Shown piece after piece: positions 45,741-58,215 of a stretch of 64,000 nt of DNA. Under the pieces are notes generated by a model that saw nothing but the letters and a program-made list of their open reading frames with translations, searched no databases and was not told the DNA's origin. Both the position numbers and the translations under genes were made by a program. This DNA is from Terana coerulea (taxonomy: Eukaryota; Basidiomycota; Agaricomycetes; Polyporales; Phanerochaetaceae), in contig JAKOGH010000789.1 of the NCBI GenBank assembly GCA_024811115.1, forward strand, positions 1 through 64,000, written 5' to 3'. Within the stretch, counting starts at the first letter, position 1. Every line of letters begins with the position of its first letter.

Positions 45741-46719
45741 TTGACGGCGAACAGAATTATTGAAGTGTACTCAGTCAAATGTTGAGTGTACATCTTCACC
45801 TGGACAGCCACTTGTCCAATCTGGGCAGATCTTCCTCAGTGAGGGAACCGGCATATCGCATGCTTCCGGCCTATAGCCTCCGTGCGAGTGCATCACCGAG
45901 GCTCTAGGTTCGAAGTACCGAGAAGTCTTGCTATCTTGCTATATGAGCTGATCTGCCGAGAGAGGAGTGGTCACGGATCCGCTGATACAGCCTCTCGCGT
46001 CTGGAGTGCGATGGGATTCAGTACATGACAGCAGCAACTCCGTTATCAACACGCACAGATTTCGTTCATTTGCGCCAACATGTGCCGTGCACTGCTGCAC
46101 TCGCAGAATGATTTGGTTCTTGACAGCCAGCGCGAAAGGGGAACCTTTCAGTCCGAGAACACTTTGATGCTGATGCTTTGTAGAGACAGAGACCGAGGGA
46201 TGGCCCTGAAACAAAACTCAATTCAAGACTCAAGCACATCCCAGTGACAGCACCGCCACTCATCAGGAGTAGCGCCGAAGACACTGCAAACGCAGACTTT
46301 AATGAGGACTTCGGATGAATAGTTTAAGCTAACTTGCCATTATTAAAAGCATAATCAGCTTTGCAGCCCTACGAGCATGCCATGCATGGTTGACTCACAG
46401 GCGAACGGTCGAGATTTGATCACATCTTCTGACGAGGTAGGTCTACGAGCGCTGAGTTTCCGAGGGCGTGTCACTGAAGCCGGAACGCTGGACACATGCG
46501 CACACGATGCAGCCACGAAAGCAACAGAACCCAAATGCGAGTATCATTCAGAGGTACTGCATGGTGCTATTTGTTATCACAGGTGCTGCCCCTATGTGCA
46601 ATCCACGGTGTCCTTGAACTGTCACGGGCTTCGTCAAACTGTGTTCACCAGCGACAATCTTTGTGTTCATCAACATACCAGTATGCCCCTAACACTGCCA
46701 CCGCGGTTTGAGATGTCCT
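45741..46719. other. Intergenic region between the second-family 7TM gene and GMC
   Basis: Only short ORFs. A minus-strand stretch starting MSSALLLMSGGAVTG at 46284 is hydrophobic at its start but has no further support. Confidence 0.35.
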
Positions 46720-48769
46720 CTACTCTTGCGTCTGGGCACGAGAATTTACGAGGAAGTCCGCGCAGCGTTCCCCAATCATCACCGTAGGCGCTTGGAGATG
46801 AGCCGCAGGAATGGTGGGGAATACACTGGCGTCTGCGATGCGCAGCCCTCTTACGCCATGCACCCTTAGTTCGTCATCCACAACGCCATTCTCTACTTCC
46901 GGGGCCATGCGGCACGTTGAAGAGTAATGGAACGTCGTCCGGATGGTCTTGCGAATGAAGGCATCGAGGTCCTCGTCGCTCTCGCTGTCGGGGTGGAGCA
47001 TGTCGCGGAGGGGTACCCGTTTTCACGAAGCTTGCGTCCCATCGCAAGGGCCAGGCGGATGGCTTTGCGGAGCACGATGTAATCCTCGGGGTTCGACAGG
47101 AAGTTCAGGTCGCAGGTCGGGCGATCGAACGGGCTCGTTGACTGCAGACGCACCGTCCCGGTGGACTTAGGCTTGGCTAAGACACAGAGATACGTCATTG
47201 CCGCTTCGTCTTTCTGCAGAGGCCGGTATCCCCAAGCTATGTACGGTATATGCATGACTTCGATATCGGGGATGTTGTCTGGGAGGTGACTGTTCGAAGT
47301 GGTGTCGTTGAGAACTGGGGTTTGGGAATTGTCGTCTAGATACTGAGACGCAGCGAAAATAAACATCTGCGGGTTTGGGAAGAGAAAGAGGCCAGTGCCG
47401 AAGATGATGTACTTCAGCAGCTCCCAGATCGCCTTCATTTTGCTTCTTTCAAGTGCGTACATCGTGTCGGATTCAGGTGCATGATATATGACCGGTATAC
47501 CAGCATGGTCTTGCTGCATTCGAACATTAGTGTTGGACCTAAAGCGTATAGGAGGACGACAAACCAGATGCGAGCCAACTCCGGGTAGATGTTTCCGGAC
47601 TCGAATCCCAAGAGAATGGAGATGATCTGCCGGCCCAATGCCGCTATAATGTCAGCAATGGCATTAGCATACGATTGATCATCTGAGTGTGCAGCATACC
47701 TCAAAAGTAAGAGTTGTGGCGTAGCAATAGCTCCAGCACATAGGACTACCTCTCGCCGAGCTGACGCATGAAAGGTTTCGGAAAAGGTATCAGCGTCGTC
47801 TGAAGTCGTCCGGTCGCGTTGGAAATAGACGCCTTTTGCTTGCAGCGTTCCACCCTCCTCGATGTCTAAGCGAGATGCCACCACCCCTGTGCAGACGTAC
47901 AAGTTTCCCTGTCGTGCGAGAGCAAGTTGGTGAGGTAGAAAGGCGTCGAAACTGGAGTGTCTCTGCCCGCGTTCGTCCATGGTCAGATCAACCCTTGAAC
48001 AAGATACGGGCGGTGATGAGGGCTTGTTCGACTCCAAGGCATACGGTATTCCTAGGTCCACAGCTGCATTGATCGACCTAGCGATGGAACGTGAACAAGG
48101 ACCTCTATGAAAAATGGTAGTCACCTACTCCGCGGCACTTTGGAAGTAGAGTGTGTCGACACCGCGGGTTTTCCAAGGTCCTGGAAGCAAAAGGTTTGTA
48201 TCCAGCAGATAAACATACACAAAAAGCCAAAGTACCGTTTCTACCACGATGCGGGGAGAACTTGTGGTTCAGCGACTTCTCCGACTTGATGAAGTACGGC
48301 TCGACGTCCTCCCAGCCCCAGCCCTTTCGCCCCGCTTCAGCCCAAGCATTGTACTCTCCTGGAGTCGAGCGCGTATATAGATGCATATTGATTTTTGAAG
48401 TGCCCCCGAGAAGCTTGCCCGATATCATCGTCAATGGGTCGCTGCCGGCGGAGGCAGCGGCGATCGTAGCGGCAGGCCATTGGTATGTCGGAGACCCGGC
48501 TGCATTGTAATCGACCGAAATGAGTGGAACTCGAGACACCCATGTGTCCACGACTGGACCGCGCTCTAGAAGCAAGACGGTCGTGTGCGGGTCTTCTGAG
48601 AGACGGGATGCAAGAACGCAACCCGCAGTACCTCCTAGTAGTAATGTAAGTAGGTAGTCATCGGCATTAACGATGTAGACTTACCCCCAACGACGATATA
48701 ATCAAATACATTACAGTCGACGGTTTCCGGAGCCCGTGTGGGGTATGGCGTAGAGGAAAATGGCCACAT
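46720..48769 (-). CDS. GMC-family FAD oxidoreductase
   Basis: Glucose-methanol-choline family flavoenzyme. The start MWPFSSTPYPTRAPETVD at 48769 leads to the FAD-binding FDYIVVGGGTAGCVLASRL, split by an intron at the third Gly. Next are LLERGPVVDTW, YQWPA, the family signature GGTSKINMHLYTR, GWGWEDVEPYFIKSEKS, PWKTRGVDTLYFQ and SRSIARSINAAVDLGIPYA. Then come LYVCTGVVASRLD, REVVLCAGAIATPQLLLL, GIRVRKHLPGVGSHLQDH, CDLNFLSNPEDYIVLRKAI, the active-site region HYSSTCRMAPE and the C-terminal IPAAHLQAPTVMIGE. The substrate could be an alcohol or sugar; aryl-alcohol-oxidase-like enzymes of this size are common in wood-decay fungi, but no secretion signal is seen. One C appears missing near 47011 (RENGYP to LRDMLHPD), shifting the frame. 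Confidence 0.92.
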
Positions 48770-49717
48770 TGCGAGTGCACGTGAAGCAGGCAGGAGTAAG
48801 CAGAGGTGAAGTAGAGAGACGCGGCGATCATGTTAGACGTCCCATAAGTGTACCCCGTGGGATACCAGAGTCTGATGAATGGGTATATTCAAGGAGTCGA
48901 AAATTCTGGCAGTCGAAGTCGTCTGCTCATCAGGGCTTGTATCACGAACGCAAGATCGCTGGCTCTGGTGCACGAAAGCAGATGGAGGGATCATTGCGAA
49001 GAATCTGCACGGACATGATGCAGAGACTGAAACAACAGCGGCGATGCTGAAGTGTAGTTGGCGGAACTCTGGCTTGTATTTCAGAAGCTTGTCGTCGTCG
49101 AGAATGAGGGACGGAAACAGAGCGTGACAGCGGCCGGCGAACAGGACTGTGATGCGTGACACTGCTCCCTTCTAAGCGCTAGAAAATCCCTCCGCTTTGT
49201 CCTCCTGCGTGTGCGGGTCGTACTCAAACTTTAGGACGTACGTGCACAATCGCCGTTGCGTATTCTGGTAATTAAGGCCAGTCTGCCAACGTGTAGCACG
49301 GCAAGTATTGTATGAATAATCTTGCGTACTTTCCTTACACGCTGGATCTCCAACGCTGCTAGTGAGTTCCCAACGTTCACTGGCAATTCTTCCAACCATG
49401 ACGGCCGTCATAGCCGGACAAACACTGAGAAAACCAATATCATCAATTTCATGAAGGGGGCATACACGTTACACAAAGCGAAGCGCAAAACGAAGAGCAA
49501 GTTGAGGAGTAATTGCCACAGGATACACGAGTCCATGCGATGCAAGCTAGAAGATAGTACAGTTAACGACACGTCGACACCGAATCCCACCTACCAAGAG
49601 TAGTCTACACTTGGCTGAGGGGCTCATAACCTCCGCGGCTAGATGACCGTCCAAGGCCGAGACCCATGAGGAGACTCTGCCTCAGCGACTTCCTACCGCC
49701 TTCCTCTCCTTCCTCCC
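48770..49717. other. Intergenic region between GMC and AKR1
   Basis: No supported gene. Small ORFs on both strands (49322-49603, 48833-49162) are without features. Confidence 0.45.
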
Positions 49718-52166
49718 TCACCTCCGGCGCTTCGCCTCAATAAATCCTTCCGGCGGTACATCATACAGCCTTTCATACTCGACACCAAGCTCCCGTCCTG
49801 TCGTCCAGAAGTCCTTGCAGTTGCCAACGATGCCGAGGTGGAAGGGGTTGGGTGCTTTCGCTGCGCGGGCGAGCCCGTCGGCGGCCTTGCCCTTGGTGAA
49901 GCGGTCGAAGCCGAGAAGGTTCATGATCAGTCCGCTGCCGCCGCACATGCTGTGATTGTGCTTGTGGTTGTGTCCAGTGCCAGTCGTGTCGTCAGATCCA
50001 CTCTGCTGGTGAGAGTGACCCATTTGCTGGCCCATGCTTGCGCCACCACGTCCGCCCATGAAGCCATATCGTCCGAGGTTGGAGACCTCCAATGTAGTCA
50101 TTTGGCGGGCGACCTGCCAGAGTTGCGTGGCAAGAAGGACGAGAGTCCAGGAAAGTTGCAGAGTCGACCATGCCGCAACTGCGATCAGGAAGGTATCATA
50201 CGCAGTGATAGCGCATAAGTATGATGGAAGAACGCATGACGGGGATATATGTGACGGTTCAGATGGAATGATTATTGTGGAGAAATCTATAAATGCATAG
50301 TTGAATGACGTGCTGACAATGAACGGGATTGAACACTCACAGGCGAAGGTAAGGTAATCAAAGAGAGAAATGCCGAGGACAAGCGTGATGACGAATAACA
50401 GGAACTGACGGTGGTTTCCAACACCAACTGCGAATGCCTGATTAAAAGCGTCCAAGCTATAAGTTTGAAGACAACGTACTGCAATTCCAGACCCAGGGAC
50501 AATGGCTAAGAACACCGTTAACGCAAAGCCGGTCTGCGATTAGACTCCCACTCACTGGTCATGTCGCCCAATACATTTGTCACACACCCGGCAGTGCTTC
50601 GACCGCAGGGGCTTCCTTGCCATACACTGTATGCAGAATGTCTGACCATTGAGTCGGCCTTCAGAGGCAAGGTCCTCTATGATCTATATAGGATGAGCAA
50701 GACTCTCGCAAGACTACATGAAAGTGCTACTCACCGATTTGAGCTCTGGCGTCACTTGAGGGTTTGGGGCATGTCCCTGGGTCGAGACTTATTGCGCGGA
50801 AGAAGTTGTATGCACAGAGACCAAAAGCAATCGCGAAGGTTAGATGCGTGAAAGCGTGTGATTGAGTTTCTGAGTTGGACCGTCAGCGCACGACAAGGCT
50901 TGGCATACATTTGGACTTACGGTGTACAAGACGGCTCATCCAAGCGTAACCGACCCAGACCATAGAAGCGAAGATGATGCCAGAAAAGTACGGGCTCCCA
51001 GTAACACTATCTGTGTAATTGTTCTTGTCTAACAGGACGCGGGTTACAATCTACACGTGTGGTCAGCGCGGCGATCTATGACATTGATGTGCGACATACA
51101 TGATGCATGGCGAAGAATAGCGCCATGGCAAGGATAATCCCGGTGAACCACGGAAGTATCGTCAGGGTCATGAACATGAGCCAGAGGAATATTGTCGGCA
51201 ATGAGAATATTGCGATCTTCGTGTTCCTCTATAGAACAAATGTAAGTCTTGTCGGTGGTGATAACTTGCGAGCGTACCTCACTGAGAGGCTTCTTTTTCT
51301 TCAACCCATCCTCCATGAACCCACCCTCCTCCAAAGCCCGCTTCCATGCCCCAAGACTCTTGAGCTCAACCGCCATATCCCGCGCCGTTCTACCTTCGCC
51401 ATCCTTCGCGCTGACGTCGGAGCCGGCCTCCACTAACCTTCTTATGCACACCCTGTTCCCACGTACCACTGCCCAGTGCAGCGGCGTAAGGCCGGCGTCA
51501 TCTTTGGTATTTGGGCTTGCGCCATGTTTCAGGAGAAGGTCGACAGAGAGCGCGTCTCCTTGGTAGGCAGCCCACATGAGAGATGTATGCCCTTGCGAGT
51601 CTTTCGAGTCGACGTTGATAGGCTGGTGGAGAAGGTAGAGCAGCGGCATGACAGAAGATGAGTGCGTGACGAGATGGAGAGTGTTGTAGCCTTGAGCGTC
51701 GGAGACATTTGGGTCGGCGTTGTGTGCGACGAGCACCTGAATGACGTAGAGATAGCCGTTTCGTGCAGCCCACTGCATAGGTGTCGCCACAAGGTCGCCT
51801 CCGAGTGCGTCGACCTCGGCGCCCTGCTCGAGCAAGTATCGGCATGCGGAAACCTGAGCGTTGATTGCTGCCCAGTGCAGCGGCGTAATGTTCTGCTCGT
51901 CCCGGTCCGTGGCCGTGGCCTTGCCTGACTCTATGAGTTGTCGTAGAGCATTCACATCCCCTCGTTGAGCCGCGACGAAGATGTTGACCTGAAGCTGCGG
52001 ATGAGGCATGGACGCTCATGAAGCCGAGGTGCATGCTCACCTCTGGTTCCTGCACGGTGTCCAAAGCCTGAGCGAACGATAGATGTGTGGCCGTAGCATT
52101 CTCCGGGTTTATTGAGCTCGCGGACGGCTCAGCCCTCGGACTGAGAAGTGGTGGTGGGTCGTCCAT
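49718..52166 (-). CDS. AKR1: Palmitoyltransferase Akr1 (ankyrin repeats + DHHC)
   Basis: S-palmitoyltransferase of the Golgi/endosomal membrane. The start [17 protein letters not shown] at 52166 follows from the only in-frame ATG before the first intron. The ankyrin block has repeats [58 protein letters not shown] and [19 protein letters not shown]. Membrane segments follow ([53 protein letters not shown]), then the Cys-rich domain [20 protein letters not shown]. The catalytic [12 protein letters not shown] has its first His codon split by an intron (CA at 50562, C after the acceptor near 50507). Two more membrane segments follow and then a His/Gly-rich stretch ([13 protein letters not shown]). 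The tail ends GFIEAKRRR. No frame defect was seen. The single symbol is from the yeast orthologue. Confidence 0.93.
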
Positions 52167-52511
52167 GACGGCAGGAGGCAAGGACGTAGTGACGGTAACT
52201 AAAGCACAGCCCGGCAACTAAGCAAGTCTAAAAGGCCCCTTACGTACCTTTTCTGACTGAAGTAAGTACGAGTAAGCAACGTCATCACATGGTTAACTAT
52301 TCATGTAACAGGGAAAACGTATAGCGGTAAGAAACGCTTCCTGACTGCCTCGACCGCGCACTTCAGTGATAACACATGTTTATTGGCATGAGGCATGTAT
52401 CATATCGACAACATTAGAAACAGTCCAGACAGTTGAACAAGACGAGTAGTATCTATCCTCTAGATAACTGGAAATACACCAAAATAATATATGCACAACA
52501 CAATCAGACGC

Positions 52512-54735
52512 TTAGTACACTGGCTCCGCGAATCGCTTTTCGTCACGCTCTTCTGCCAGGTTCTCAATCTCCTTGATGTCGACCGGCTTGAACGGCCATG
52601 TCAAGAAGTTTCCACCGCTACGGAAGGTCTGAAGGCCCATGTCCTGCAGGAGGGCATCCGTCGTCTGAGGCCAGCTACAGACAGTGGATTATCAGCGACG
52701 ACATCTGCTTGCATACTGCAATATACGTACTTAAAGAACGTAAGGTCACCGCTGTAGCTTTCGGGCAGCGAGCCGAACATGCCGGGGTAGCGTTGCCTGA
52801 GCCAAGCGTTATGCCTCTCAGTCTTTGACGATAGCCTCCCCAGCCGACACTGGAAGTTCAAGGAACCCGTCCTTGCGGAAATACGAGGCGATCCAGTGCG
52901 ATGCAACCTCGAAGGTGTAGCCGTTGTTCGCAGACATCTAAACATCTCGTAAGATATAGCGTGGTACAAGTGATCGCGAGACTCACGATTGCGCCGTTGA
53001 TGGCAAAGTCGTGCTCGAGGATGTTCTGTGCAGGAACGATGCCACGGTAGATACACGCCGGGTGTTGGAAGTTAGGCTTGGCGGGGTGAGGGAGGGTTGA
53101 GCCAGAAAGCGATTGGTAGTCTGCCTCCTCAGTGTAGTTAAGATCGCGCGAGGAAGCAGACTCGCGTTCAAGGCCGAGTTGCTTGAGGGTAGTGGCTGAA
53201 ATAGGTTTAGTGGATGTCTGAATGAGTGATAAGTGCGACATACGATCGAACATCTTGCCCCAAGACGACTTGAAGCCAGTGGCGACGATGACGGCATCTC
53301 CCTCGACGCGAACACCGTCCTCGAGAACGACGGATTTGCCATCCGAGCCGAAGCCGTCAACGCGTTTGGGTGCGATCAGTTTGATCTTGCCTGCCTTGAC
53401 GAGACCATGGAACCGGTATGGGTTCGAGGTACCCTCGTCGTTGGTGTGGGCGGTCCAAAAGAGTGAATGTGAGTTACGGAGAGGTGAGTTCTCGGGGACA
53501 TCGAGGGCGTTGTACTAAGATACAATAAGACATAGAACCGTTGAGAAACCAGATGCGATACGCACGGAGGTGTTCTCGAGGGCCTTCCAAATGCCATGTG
53601 TTATTTGGCTGCCCACCCAAGTCCCGTGCAGGAAACGTCTGCGACAGACGGTGAGTGAAATTACAGGACATAGAGCGCAACACCTACTCAAGATTGGAAT
53701 TGAGCTCGGCATGAGGAGATATAATGGACATCAGCCTGTCGAACTTGTCAACATGTTACTGCCGCAGTATCAACCTGGCACTGCTTACCTGCTCTTCCGC
53801 ACGAACTCGGGGACTGGAGTCTTGGAAGCGATGACAGCGTCAGCGGTCTCAAAGATGATGGAGACCTTGCGGTTGTGGTTCGCCAAAAATGCGGCGCAGC
53901 TACACAGCGTGTCAAGCTCAATGTCCGCCCATCACACGCTAAAATGACAACACTCACTCTTGCGCAGACCTACCGCCGCCAATGATGATGGCCCTGCCGG
54001 GCGAGGGATCCGTAGCTGGCTTGACGGCTGCCAAGAGGTCGTCCATATTTTTGCGCAAGTGGCTTGAGTGGAAGACAGGGCCCTTGAAGCCGGCTTCCGT
54101 AGCTGCGCTTTGGCTAAGTTTTTGAGGCATAAGCGGCTCGCTGCAGCCCTGTAGGAAATGCGTAAGAAACCATGAGCAGTGGTAGAGTATGAACAGGTAC
54201 TCACGCCAGAGCAAAGGACAACTTTGTCGTAGTCCAGCTGGAATTGAGACCCGGTTTTGCTATCCATAACCTCAATCGTCCAGCCCTTCGCAGGTGACGT
54301 CGAGTTCTTCTCAGGAGCGTGCCGGTGAACACTCAGAACGTTCATGTTGTAACGTATCCGTCCCTTGAGGAAGCGCTCCGCGAAGGACTCCATGTACTTG
54401 CGCATGTCTTCGCCGGAGAGTCGCCCGCCGGTCTCTTCGTTGTTCGTCGGGGCAGGCATGGGCAAGTGCGAGAATTTGAACTCGCCGTGCACACTGAATG
54501 TCGCCATGAGATCACTTTCCGAGCCAATGGCAATGATTGCGACTCACTTGTTGATGGCCAAACCTGGGTAGACACGCTCAGCCGCCCACACACCTCCCGC
54601 AGAGCTGTCCCTGGTGATCACGTCGACGTTGGTGAAGCCATCACGCAAGAGAGTGTGCGCAGTGATGAGGCCAGCTGCTCCAGAGCCAATAATGCAGATA
54701 GTCTTGTTCAGCTCGGGCTGAGGAGTGGTAGCCAT
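52512..54735 (-). CDS. Flavin-containing monooxygenase-like oxidoreductase (FMO-2)
   Basis: Paralogue of FMO-1 in opposite orientation. The FAD motif IIGSGAAGLITAHTLL lies near the N-terminus, followed by SSAGGVWAAERVYPGLAIN. Next are VHGEFKFSHLPMP, LSGEDMRKYMESFAERFLKG, YDKVVLCSG, the NADP-binding IIGGGRSAQE, FLHGTWVGSQITHGIWKAL and NDEGTSNPYRF. Then come DAVIVATGFKSSWGKMFDRM, ACIYRGIVPAQNILEHDFAI, ASHWIASYFRKDGFLELPVS and NAWLRQRYPGMFGSLPESYS. The end is FLTWPFKPVDIKEIENL with stop at 52512. One extra A near 52825 (GTCAAAGACTGAG for GTCAAGACTGAG) interrupts the frame. The substrate is unknown. Conservation of the whole chain with FMO-1 argues that both encode real enzymes. Confidence 0.85.
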
Positions 54736-56595
54736 CGCGCCAGGAATGCTTCTGGAGAAGCCGAGGGGTGCAACCTTACGCTCGTACGGGCCTCCTCATT
54801 TTATGCTACTCGGAGTTTCGTGGGTCGACGGACTTCGGCATGTGATGGGAATGGCCAGCATAGCTTTGCTTTGGTAAGTGCAGGGTACCGACTCGCCGTA
54901 CCTCTGTCCTGTCGGTAACGATGGGGGTAAGAGGGAACAAGAGTAGACGCCCAGTCTCGCTCGGAGGCAGAGCGATCAGCTGAGCGCCCGACATGCTGTC
55001 TCGACTCTCTATCCTACATCCACAAACATGCCCGGGCAGAGGCTTTACAAACATACCAATGCTCCCTAGTAAACGAACATCGTAGGCCTGGGCGGTAGAA
55101 AGAGAAACATAGTTCTCAGCCTTCGTCCGGTCCGATTCCGATGTCAGCCAGATTTATGGCCAGACTACGACCGTCGAACGTGGGTCCCCGGCCGCTCTAT
55201 CCTACTCACTGATGGAGACTGAGTAAGTCCTGGTTAATTCCGTGAAATGTCGGACAATGCAGGTGACGTACCGCATCTCACACTCTCTCAAGCTAAATCA
55301 AGGAACCGTTTTGGCTGTCAAGAAACGGAATGGGACGCAAGCCTCTATGTTGCTCTGCAAGCTTGATACCTTGCAAAATTCTCTATGGGTGAAGGAGCTG
55401 TTCTAAGCTTATGCATTGCAAGGGGCTGCACACAGCAGACGATATCTCTAGCGGACAAAAAGCGCATGCTATCTATCATTGCACTGCCGGAATCCGCACT
55501 CTGCACAGCTGCTGTTGCCGATCTGGTGTCTTTCCTAGCATCCTTTGCATTGTGGGAAACCACGTATCTTTAAGAGGAGAGTTTGCTATGAGTCCTTTCG
55601 GAGACCGGTGCTGTGGACTGCACCAGTCTGAATCCTGAGGCCTGAGGCCTGAGATGCGAGCCGTCGCTTCAGCGTTGCTCAGGCTTCACCACAGCAACAG
55701 TTCTACGCTCCAACCCAGGCGGTATATACACTTCCTTCAGATCCAGGGATTTGTTTGTAATGTCGCATGTCAAGCAAGATCTTGCTCATGAGGAGACTCG
55801 AGAAAGCCTGCGTGTTCAATCGAACGCTAACAATATCACGTGCTTGATCGCTGTTTGCCGAACGCCACAAAGCCGACGCCCTTGAACGTTTGAACTCGGA
55901 GTGCGGCCTATCCAGCGGCGCAATACCGTTGTACCTTCTTACAGTCACAAGTAATTCTTTAAACATTCACGGATGCGGATCGGAACATGCTACTCTTTAT
56001 GCTTTATGCTCCATACGCCCTTCGTATTACCCATCAACACTGTACTATTTATCCTTACATCAGCAAAGTTGCATTGGCGCTGAGCGGTACTGACAGGTAC
56101 TGATGAAGCCATCTCAGCGCGCTTCAGTCCCTTCAGTGCCGTCAGCGCCCGCCAGTCTCAGTAGTCGTTTTGAGCGCTCTCAGACGTTTTGACCCCTCTT
56201 GCATCCGACTCTTGCAGCAAAGCTTCGGTGAGTAAACCATCATCATTCACGTCCAGCATAGTTTATGAAACATGAGGAACTAAGAAAATACAAAATCTAG
56301 TAAAAGTCCGGCTTCAGCAGGGCTCGAACTTCGGTTCCAAACCATTCGTCAGTGCTCTCAGTGCTCGTCAGTGCTCATCAGTCGTCAGCGCTTGTACGTT
56401 TTGCTGATGTACATACAAGTACAAAAATTCGAGGTAGAACGAGTCGATAACCAGCATGATTAACTGTGCCACTACGCACCTCTACCATTGCATCCAATTC
56501 AAGCCATTTGGCTATCTCCTGAGCTGTTTCGACGAAGATCCAGAACCAGAAGCAGCTTCGCCAGAGGACCTCTTGCGCTTGAACGGTCCCACACG
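54736..56595. other. Gene-poor interval
   Basis: Contains a short triple direct repeat (ctgaggc, 55635-55655) and the TCAGTGC-like tract. ORFs are short and unsupported. Confidence 0.4.
56070..56395. repeat. Degenerate TCAGTGC/TCAGCGC repeat tract
   Basis: Irregular tandem copies of a 7-10 nt unit (gtcagtgctc, tcagcgc, cttcagt). They occur in two clusters, 56085-56200 and 56350-56395, separated by about 150 bases. Confidence 0.6.
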
Positions 56596-57283
56596 TCAGC
56601 TGGATTCTGCGGCATTGTTCTCATCCACCGTCGCATAGTTCTTCGCGGGAGCTTGCTCACCCTCCCACTCGAGACCGTCCCATTCCCGGGGAGCGGTAGG
56701 GCAAATTAAGGCATGACGTCTACGATTGTACTTAGTTGACCGAGAGAGACCTTTATCACATCCATAAGGGCATTCATACAGTGGAAAGTGATCTCTGTAG
56801 CGTTTGGGGTAGTTGATCGCTTCCAGTGATGTTTCGCATCCATGACAGGGACATTCTACCTTGCTGTGGCTACTGTCTAACCATAGTGTCGGATGCCCCG
56901 CGCGTACATGCTGCATGGCGTTCACCTTGGTAGTCCAGACTGAGCACCCTGGAATCGGGCATGGGCATAGGGTGTCGTTGTCCGCGAAGGCCGGAGCACC
57001 GGGAATGGCTAGCGAAGAGCAAGCTTGAATTCTCCGGCGACGAGGCAAGGAGGTTGACAAAGGGAGTCCTTGCCGGGGAACTAGTAAGACGGGTCCACTT
57101 TGTAGGATGGCGGTGATGCAGTTTCCAGCTGACCATATTGACCACTTGCAACTGAGTGCTTGAATACGAATGGAGACTGGGTACAGAGAATCCAGCTGTT
57201 GATAGTACAATGAGACTACAGATAACAAATATGCACAATACCAAGTACCTACCTGCCGCATGAGGGAATGGTTCTGCTAGCAT
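56596..57283 (-). CDS. Putative Cys/His zinc-finger-like protein
   Basis: The 3' part is plausible: LCPCPIPGCSVWTTKVNAM with QHVRAGH, VECPCHGCETSLEAI, YRDHFPLYECPYGCDKGLSR and YNRRRHALICPTAPREWDG, ending in an acidic tail VDENNAAESS. Paired Cys with downstream His at C2H2-like spacing suggests two or three degenerate zinc fingers. The 5' end is unclear: a possible start MLAEPFPHAA at 57283 precedes an intron (GTAGGT to CAACAG), but the following frame must switch once more before the finger part. It could be a DNA-binding protein; I cannot name a family. Confidence 0.42.
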
Positions 57284-57469
57284 GTAGGCCCGTGGGCTTC
57301 GACGTTCACTGGGCTTGTTGCTCCCGCACGAGCAATTGACAAGCTAGGTATCCAGGTCTGTCGGCCGATACTAGAGGCGGAGAAGGTGGAGAGCATTCGT
57401 GGAGTAGCGACGTTCAGTGACGCAAGGGTAGACTGTACGTAAGTACGGGTGGAAAGGAGTTGAGTTCAT

Positions 57470-58040
57470 CTAAAGGATGTGTTGGGTAACGCAAGGATGG
57501 CGGAAGAAAGTTCTGCAAGGGTCGATAGAGCCACCGGACCAATAACGATGTTCGACCACAACCTCAGATGGCCATATGCACGGAGCGGATGAGGACAGAA
57601 TAGGTGAAGAAGGCTCTGAAGAGTAGGGTGGCGTGTAAGGGAGGGGCGGACACTCTAGCGGAGGAGATAATGGATGGCGATACCCAAAGGGCTGGGTATA
57701 CGCTGGGTATCCCGGTGGGCAGGGTGGCGGAGCTTCGAACGCAGGGCCAATTGGCAATGAATGTACGAGGTGGGCCGCATTCTTGGAGGGCATATGCTCA
57801 CTAGGTACACCCATGATCCGTAAGTAAAGGTCCGGGGCAAGGACAAAGGTATCTCACGACGTGGAAGGCCCGTGGCCTGCGCCTTTGGGTGTGGCCTGGG
57901 ACTCAGAGGGTGTATTGCTGTTGAGTGCCGGGTACATTGTCTCTGTCGACAGATAGACCGACCAAATGGAGAGCTCAAGGCTGGTGAAGTCGACTACAAA
58001 AATCTGTGCGTGGCAAGGAAGGGGAAGATGTAAGTGCAAT
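57470..58040 (-). CDS. Hypothetical Pro-rich protein (3' exons)
   Basis: Two joined exons are supported. The first, about 58000-57860, reads IFVVDFTSLELSIWSVYL then TETMYPALNSNTPSE. The second, about 57797-57470, reads SEHMPSKNAAHLVHSLPIG and then a Pro/Tyr-rich segment (PPGYPAYTQPFGYRHP). They are linked by an intron with GTGAGA donor and TACCTAG acceptor. An upstream acceptor CACAG near 58003 implies another exon, which I could not place. No family recognised. Confidence 0.45.
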
Positions 58041-58215
58041 TGAAGCAGAGGCAGAAGGCACTGAGCGTTTCTATATCCAGGCGTCTAAGTTGGCGACCAT
58101 CGCGCGTCGTGGACCCAGACCCAGCCCGCGCGACCGTCATGTTACCGCGTTCATGGTGGCCACCTCGGCGTTGCCCTCCGGGGAAGGTAGTATAATATAA
58201 TGCCGAGGGCCGCAT

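Noticed and set aside
50507..50562. Apparent DQHC instead of DHHC in the palmitoyltransferase
   Set aside because: The unspliced frame reads GAC CAG, but the intron begins inside that codon. After splicing the codon becomes CAC, giving a normal DHHC.
56305..56335. T-loop-like string (reverse complement has GTTCGAGCCC)
   Set aside because: No matching acceptor stem, D-arm or anticodon arm could be found around it, so it is not a tRNA gene.
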